Shown here: positions 44,201 to 47,322 of the stretch, piece by piece | How the letters are laid out: every line of letters starts with the position of its first letter | Numbering within the stretch: position 1 is the stretch's first letter | Assembly (NCBI GenBank): GCA_964634895.1 | Contig: CAZWJS010000008.1 | Coordinates: 1-47,322 of the forward strand | Length of the DNA stretch: 47,322 bases | Direction: 5' to 3' | DNA from: CG-Epi1 sp964634895 | Lineage (GTDB): Archaea > Thermoplasmatota > Poseidoniia > MGIII > CG-Epi1 | Translations under genes and position numbers: made by a program | Notes under the pieces: generated by a model | Database searches by the model: none | What the model was told of the DNA's origin: nothing | Seen by the model: the letters and a program-made list of their open reading frames with translations, nothing else

Positions 44201-44767
44201 AGATCAACATTTTTGGTTTGGGCAGCTTTCATAATTGGTGGTGCAGCAAATAATAGAGGTATGGTAATCGGAGCTATGATTATCACATTAACTGAATTTT
44301 TCTTTAATGTATTAGTAGCAGCTCAAGGTAGTTCTAGTTTGCCTCTAGCAAACTTAGCAAGTTCTATTGATGAAACATTCGCTTGGATAGTTGAATCACC
44401 ATTACAAGTTGCAATTATTTTTGTAGTATTATGCTTACTAACTTTTATTATTAGGCAAAGAGATGCCGCTGAGACATTCTTTTGGTTTTCTTTAGTTTTT
44501 ATAATATGTGGCGTTCTTTTCGACCAACGTTCAATTTATTTGGTATTTCCAGAAGTACTAGGTGGGGTAAAGACACAGATGGCTTATGTCAAACTGATGC
44601 TTATTGGTCTTGTGATTATGCTGTCTCTCAAATACAATTCTAAAGGATTGCTACCTGAAATACCCTACAGGCCTGAACGTCCAAATCCAGTTGGGCAATC
44701 TTCTGAACATGCAATAGCTGCAATTCCAAACATTGATGAATCTTCTGCTGAAGAGGAGGCAATCTAA
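41300..44767 (+). CDS. Fused ABC permease LivH-TM2-LivM
   Basis: 1155 residues; LivH and LivM are normally separate proteins of about 300-400 residues. Residues about 1-130: three extra membrane helices. About 130-455: LivH domain (YSVQRYGNFAQSEYFML...; EAA-like loop GRRMRAVADNPELAASSGIN). About 473-595: a TM2-type domain (LFGWMGAHHFYQRRTARG). About 595-690: polar, Ser-rich, partly helical linker. About 690-1110: LivM domain (HTGMTGLLNFGVIFFAAVGAI; SVREDEEVAQHHGHDV). A short Pro/Glu-rich C-terminus follows. Forms the inner membrane channel with the two ATPases that follow. The single-chain form with a central TM2 domain is unusual. Confidence 0.9.
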   Translation: MFKEVFREFWNSLSRGYRRLAIVFLLSFDASLGLLYSLGFLNLLDFLLVDSLPSDLVWLLQTFQLLCMGFGFIKILFDDVPSSKFRTILIIFSPFLFLIHALVSLHFLLLGQDLVASVRFDIGSLTISTLTWSSTYLAIAIGCTLTYSVQRYGNFAQSEYFMLGMYVGIAIMWTDWLFPLSDAPSDGTLVWSLFLYVLIGAFILTGLAGIIIDRLVFRGFRTRSSSSDVMMIASLGVAMILRALVYLRFGANTKRLVPDADWMGSSQRWELPTKTLSLDLGSSSWPTFDSGVTNYAYNNAFLPIVVFISVGLLFLLLTHTRLGRRMRAVADNPELAASSGINVERVHLTSAFLSAGISGVGGAVFGLTVLFNPQTAFTLLLPAFAVIVLGTIGSVPGAIGASIIIGFVRAVSEPVLSGIGNPLERTNYFALGGVMPYAIIIAILLIMPEGIGHAYNKWKIERLRKRAALKDKPDNRISALMGVLFGWMGAHHFYQRRTARGVSMLTLTIVSFTIGKATSFMRTNSFVGQEVTTAPEGLDPAMHQDWLNLIHNEQIILSTLGFLGDILWPFLPILIYILALYESYLIFENRYKDVLQEPKTRFVDYWDNFSSRIGQVTTKFTDRFSASVAGTNQILDSMNHSFSSISTGASDKFKNISSDFYEKFGAKYGSQSEKGSQAKFWVLFSFLFLIVLWLPSVTYFTKVLQVSNFIVTLSIFLLLAYSLNLHTGMTGLLNFGVIFFAAVGAIVVGILTAPSDIYGYDWPIFPALIVAIITGAVFGWLLAYPTARLRSDYFAIITISLGEIVKILLMGEPLLRAGGNESAIGVQRYPLPFQEWWFCGSNPPLSSSGDKLSPIACSTTSGIDSTAATLGDLMGLGQPAPYLMLLAIIGVIGSVFVWKLLNLLFESPWGRILRSVREDEEVAQHHGHDVLTHKAASLAFGAAIAAFAGALWAWKLNGFQPSFMSPARSTFLVWAAFIIGGAANNRGMVIGAMIITLTEFFFNVLVAAQGSSSLPLANLASSIDETFAWIVESPLQVAIIFVVLCLLTFIIRQRDAAETFFWFSLVFIICGVLFDQRSIYLVFPEVLGGVKTQMAYVKLMLIGLVIMLSLKYNSKGLLPEIPYRPERPNPVGQSSEHAIAAIPNIDESSAEEEAI

Positions 44768-44768
44768 A

Positions 44769-45575
44769 ATGAGTAGTGCTTTGAAGGTTGATAAATTACG
44801 CAAAGAATTCGGAGGCCTTGTTGCAGTTAAAGATGTATCTTTTGAAGTTAACGAAGGGGAATTTGTAGGGCTTATTGGTCCAAATGGTTGTGGTAAATCT
44901 ACAACTTTTAATTGTATTAGTGGTTTGCTTAACCAAACCTCTGGGCAAATAGAACTTTTTGACAAAGATGTTTCAAACATGAGGCCAGATGAGATTCAGA
45001 ATCTAGGTATGACTCGAACTTTTCAGCATACACGACTATGGCGTGAAATGACCGTCATCGAGAATCTGTTAGTCCCTCCTAGAGACCAATTTAAGCCAAG
45101 TATTTGGGATTCTTTCGTAAAAGGGCGGAATAATCCTCCTGAAGTTGAAAGATTAGCTAAGGCTTACCAAACACTTGATCAATTAGAAGTCCCCCATATG
45201 GCTCATAATCTGGCTAGTGAGCTATCTGGAGGCCAAAGTAAGTTGGTTGATATAGGCCGTTCAATGATGGGAGACCCACAAATTTTACTTCTTGATGAAC
45301 CCGTTGCAGGGGTAGCTGGTCCTTTAGCAATGAAAATTTTTGCAAATCTTAGAAAGATTGTTGATGATACCGGTATTTCAGTCTTAATTATTGAACATAA
45401 TATGGATTTTATCCTTCGTCAAGGTGTTGATCGCATAATCGTTATGAATGAGGGTAAAATTTTGATGGAAGGAACTCCCGATGAAGTTCAAGGTAGCAAG
45501 GAAGTTATAGCTGCATACTTGGGTTCATCTGAGGATTGGGAGTGGGAAAAATTAGCAGAAGGAGCTTCAGAATGA
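44769..45575 (+). CDS. livG: ABC transporter ATPase, LivG type
   Basis: 268 residues. Walker A GPNGCGKST (about residues 37-45), Q-loop region near RTFQHTRLWREMTVIENL, signature LSGGQSKLVDIGRSMM, Walker B ILLLDEPVAGVAG, H-loop IIEHNMDFI, and the LivG-type C-terminus ending EVIAAYLG. GAGGAGG at 44753-44759 precedes the ATG at 44769; the longer open frame from 44733 overlaps the permease gene and is rejected. Energises import with LivF-like ATPase downstream, which it overlaps as ATGA. Confidence 0.95.
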   Translation: MSSALKVDKLRKEFGGLVAVKDVSFEVNEGEFVGLIGPNGCGKSTTFNCISGLLNQTSGQIELFDKDVSNMRPDEIQNLGMTRTFQHTRLWREMTVIENLLVPPRDQFKPSIWDSFVKGRNNPPEVERLAKAYQTLDQLEVPHMAHNLASELSGGQSKLVDIGRSMMGDPQILLLDEPVAGVAGPLAMKIFANLRKIVDDTGISVLIIEHNMDFILRQGVDRIIVMNEGKILMEGTPDEVQGSKEVIAAYLGSSEDWEWEKLAEGASE

Positions 45576-46288
45576 CCCGATGGCTTGAAGTTAGCAATAT
45601 CCAAGGTGGTTATGATACCGTAAAAATCATACACGGCATTGATATTCATATTGATGAAGGAGAATTTGTCACAATCATAGGTCCAAATGGTTGTGGTAAA
45701 TCCACATTAATTAAGATTATTTTTGGAATAGCTACATATTATAGTGGTACTGTTAAACATAAAGGATTAGATGTTTCCGGTTGGAGAACAGATCAGTTAG
45801 CCATGAGAGGGATCGCATACGTTCCACAAGTTGACAATGTATTTCCTTCACTTTCTGTAGAAGAAAATCTGCAAATGGGAGGTAATTCACTATCTACAAG
45901 TTTGTTAAACGAAAGAATTTCTGCAGCCTTAGAAATGTTTCCAGATCTTAAGCATAGAACACACGATCTTGCAGCGTCTTTGTCAGGTGGTGAAAGGCAA
46001 ATGTTGGCAATAAGTAGAGCTTTGATAAGTAAGCCGGATTTTTTGTTGCTAGATGAGCCTACTGCAGCTTTGAGTCCACTTTATCAGCAGCAGATTATAG
46101 AGAGAATTGATGCGTTGAGGGAGGTTGGAATTACTGTATTGATAGTTGAGCAGAATGCACGCCTATCTTTGGCTAGATCAGATAGAGGTTATATTCTATC
46201 AAATGGAGAAGTCGTTCATACTGGAGATGCTACAGACATATTGAATGACCCACACATAAACAAATATTTCTTGGGCACCAAAGAGTAA
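45572..46288 (+). CDS. livF: ABC transporter ATPase, LivF type
   Basis: 238 residues. Walker A GPNGCGKSTLIK, signature LSGGERQMLAISRAL, Walker B FLLLDEPTAALSP, H-loop IVEQNARLSL, and LivF-type C-terminus (DPHINKYFLG). The ATG at 45572 overlaps the livG stop (ATGA), with AGAAGGAG at 45557-45564 as a ribosome site. Forms the heterodimeric motor with LivG. Confidence 0.95.
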   Translation: MTRWLEVSNIQGGYDTVKIIHGIDIHIDEGEFVTIIGPNGCGKSTLIKIIFGIATYYSGTVKHKGLDVSGWRTDQLAMRGIAYVPQVDNVFPSLSVEENLQMGGNSLSTSLLNERISAALEMFPDLKHRTHDLAASLSGGERQMLAISRALISKPDFLLLDEPTAALSPLYQQQIIERIDALREVGITVLIVEQNARLSLARSDRGYILSNGEVVHTGDATDILNDPHINKYFLGTKE

Positions 46289-47220
46289 TGCAGAAAATCA
46301 GCCCACGTAAACTTCTAATTACGAATTTAATGATGCTTACTGTATCTGCATTGTGGGGTATTGCCTGGCCAGTGGGAAGAATTTTGGCTACAGATTTAGT
46401 AGAACTTCCATTTACAGTTATGTTTTTGAGGTACACTTTTGCACTCCCAGTCTTGTTTGTTTGGATGTGGTATAGAGAGGGGCATACAGTTCCGAAACGG
46501 AGTGATTGGAATTCATTAACATTAATGGCAGTAACTTCTGTATTTCTATATCAAATTGGGTACATGTATGGTATGCAAAGAACTGCAGCTTCAGATGCTT
46601 CCTTAGTTATTGGTTTTAATCCAATATTTGTGGCAATATTGTCGTTTTTTGTTCTATCACATAAGTTCTCTTCGAAAGGATTATTTGGAATATTTTTGAG
46701 TTTCTTGGGCGTTTTGATGATTTTCTTTGCTTCTCCCAATGTTAGCATTCCTCTTGAAGAAAGGTTGATTGGAAACAGTCTCATTATGTTTGGTGCTTTT
46801 TCATATGCAATTTATAACGTCATGATGAGACGTTATTTTCTTGTCAACGAGGAGAAAGGCCTCAGTTCACTTTCTTTGATTGCCTGGGTTTCTCTGATAG
46901 GGTGGGTTATGTTTATCCCGTTTGTTTTGTTTGAATCTCCTTGGGATAGGAGTTGGACTACAGACGAGTGGCTCTTGATAGGTTACCTCGGTGTTCTTTC
47001 TACTGCGCTTTCATATGTATTCTTTGCAATAGGTATTGAAATAATTGGAGCTAATCGAGCTTCAAGTTTCATTAACATAGTTCCCATTTTTGGTATTTTA
47101 TCGAGTTGGCTCTGGATAAATGAGGAATTACACTGGATACAGTTCTTTAGTTTTGGTTTGATTTTTTTTGGTGTTAGAATGGTTAATAAGCAACCTCCTG
47201 AAGGAATATCTGAGAAGTAA
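46288..47220 (+). CDS. EamA/DMT-superfamily transporter
   Basis: 310 residues, about ten membrane helices arranged as two EamA repeats (LTVSALWGIAWPVGRILA at the start; FGAFSYAIYNVMMRRYF at the start of the second repeat; LSTALSYVFFAIGIEIIGANRASSFI near the end). DMT transporters often export amino acids or other metabolites. The ATG shares a base with the livF stop (TAATG), so it is translated from the same mRNA as the importer, suggesting a linked substrate, for example overflow export. Substrate unknown. Confidence 0.88.
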   Translation: MQKISPRKLLITNLMMLTVSALWGIAWPVGRILATDLVELPFTVMFLRYTFALPVLFVWMWYREGHTVPKRSDWNSLTLMAVTSVFLYQIGYMYGMQRTAASDASLVIGFNPIFVAILSFFVLSHKFSSKGLFGIFLSFLGVLMIFFASPNVSIPLEERLIGNSLIMFGAFSYAIYNVMMRRYFLVNEEKGLSSLSLIAWVSLIGWVMFIPFVLFESPWDRSWTTDEWLLIGYLGVLSTALSYVFFAIGIEIIGANRASSFINIVPIFGILSSWLWINEELHWIQFFSFGLIFFGVRMVNKQPPEGISEK

Positions 47221-47228
47221 GTGTATTC

Positions 47229-47242
47229 TTAGCCAAGGCTAA
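47229..47242 (+). promoter_or_regulatory. Palindrome at the DtxR-like gene promoter
   Basis: TTAGCCAAGGCTAA: 6-bp arms around AA, ending two bases before the TATA box. Resembles TTAG...CTAA-type operators of DtxR/MntR-family regulators, so autoregulation is plausible. Confidence 0.45.
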
Positions 47243-47243
47243 A

Positions 47244-47253
47244 CTTTATATTA
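47244..47253 (+). promoter_or_regulatory. TATA box of the DtxR-like gene
   Basis: CTTTATATTA, centred about 25 nt before the ATG at 47274, fitting a leaderless mRNA. Confidence 0.55.
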
Positions 47254-47273
47254 GCTCACACTAAATCAGTATT

Positions 47274-47322
47274 ATGGATTCTGCTGCGGTAGAAAATTAT
47301 CTCAAATCTATTTGGGAGCTTG
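47274..47322 (+). CDS. Probable DtxR/MntR-family metal-dependent regulator, N-terminus only
   Basis: Only 16 codons are in the window, reading MDSAAVENYLKSIWEL. The 'VE.YLK.I.EL' helix is typical of the first helix of DtxR/IdeR/MntR-type winged-helix repressors that sense iron or manganese. A palindrome and TATA box lie immediately upstream. The identification rests on this short stretch and its promoter, so it is tentative. Confidence 0.6.
   Translation, partial: MDSAAVENYLKSIWEL

Noticed and set aside
44733..44768. Longer start for livG inside the permease gene
   Set aside because: The ATG at 44769 has a clear GAGGAGG ribosome site and matches the usual LivG N-terminus.

Overview
The window is a gene-dense (about 35-38% GC by eye) stretch of an archaeal chromosome. 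Archaeal markers include an NMD3 homologue, ribosomal protein eL37, a UPF0147 protein, a PUA-domain protein, a KH-less beta-CASP nuclease, archaeal-type NadM and CoaD, a CTP-dependent riboflavin kinase with an N-terminal winged helix, an SRP RNA with a GGAG helix-6 loop, and TATA boxes about 22-28 nt upstream of start codons (leaderless mRNAs, often GTG). Together with an aerobic heterotroph gene set (acetyl-CoA synthetase, ETF with a membrane ETF:quinone oxidoreductase, CcmF, histidine catabolism, amino-acid ABC uptake) and very large secreted Ca-binding proteins, this best fits a planktonic euryarchaeote of the Marine Group II/III (Ca. Poseidoniia-like, Thermoplasmatota) type. That placement is inference; no marker phylogeny could be run.

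Layout. 1-6.1 kb: acs (partial, minus) diverges from NMD3; eL37-purF (minus, translationally coupled) converges on NMD3; ugd (minus) diverges from a PUA-domain protein. 6.1-9.3 kb: a large secreted NEW3/CARDB-like surface protein with a 30-bp tandem repeat, then an Hsp20 gene with a dyad at its promoter. 9.3-12.75 kb: serS-nadM (minus), hutI (plus), and the SRP RNA. 12.7-15.4 kb: a minus operon of a 65-aa membrane protein, a 164-aa secreted/anchored protein and ccmF. 15.4-20.2 kb (plus): coaD, UPF0147, a second large surface protein and a beta-CASP nuclease.

20.2-34.4 kb (minus) is the most striking region: a five-gene, tightly overlapping operon headed by a 3117-aa protein that joins a secreted transglutaminase-like domain, roughly 1.5k residues of acidic thrombospondin-type-3/EF-hand-like repeats, a series of Ig-like modules, one membrane span and a DUF4129-like tail. 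It is followed by a DUF4350-like membrane protein, a MoxR AAA+ ATPase, a DUF58 protein and an eight-span membrane protein. The MoxR/DUF58/transglutaminase/DUF4129 association is known in bacteria and archaea; splitting the transglutaminase from DUF4129 with a giant Ca-binding array is unusual and suggests a dedicated surface-protein assembly or maturation system.

34.4-39.8 kb: tRNA-Asp, a 62-aa coiled-coil protein, an etfD-etfB-etfA operon for electron transfer from flavin dehydrogenases to quinone, and ribK with a YkgJ-like protein, so flavin cofactor synthesis sits beside the flavoproteins. 40-47.2 kb (plus): a branched-chain-amino-acid-type (HAAT) ABC importer with a lipoprotein binding protein, a 1155-aa fusion of both permeases around a TM2 domain, two ATPases, and an EamA-type transporter. 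A structured intergenic hairpin with two competing pairings separates the binding protein from the permease. The window ends in the first codons of a probable DtxR/MntR-type regulator preceded by a palindrome.
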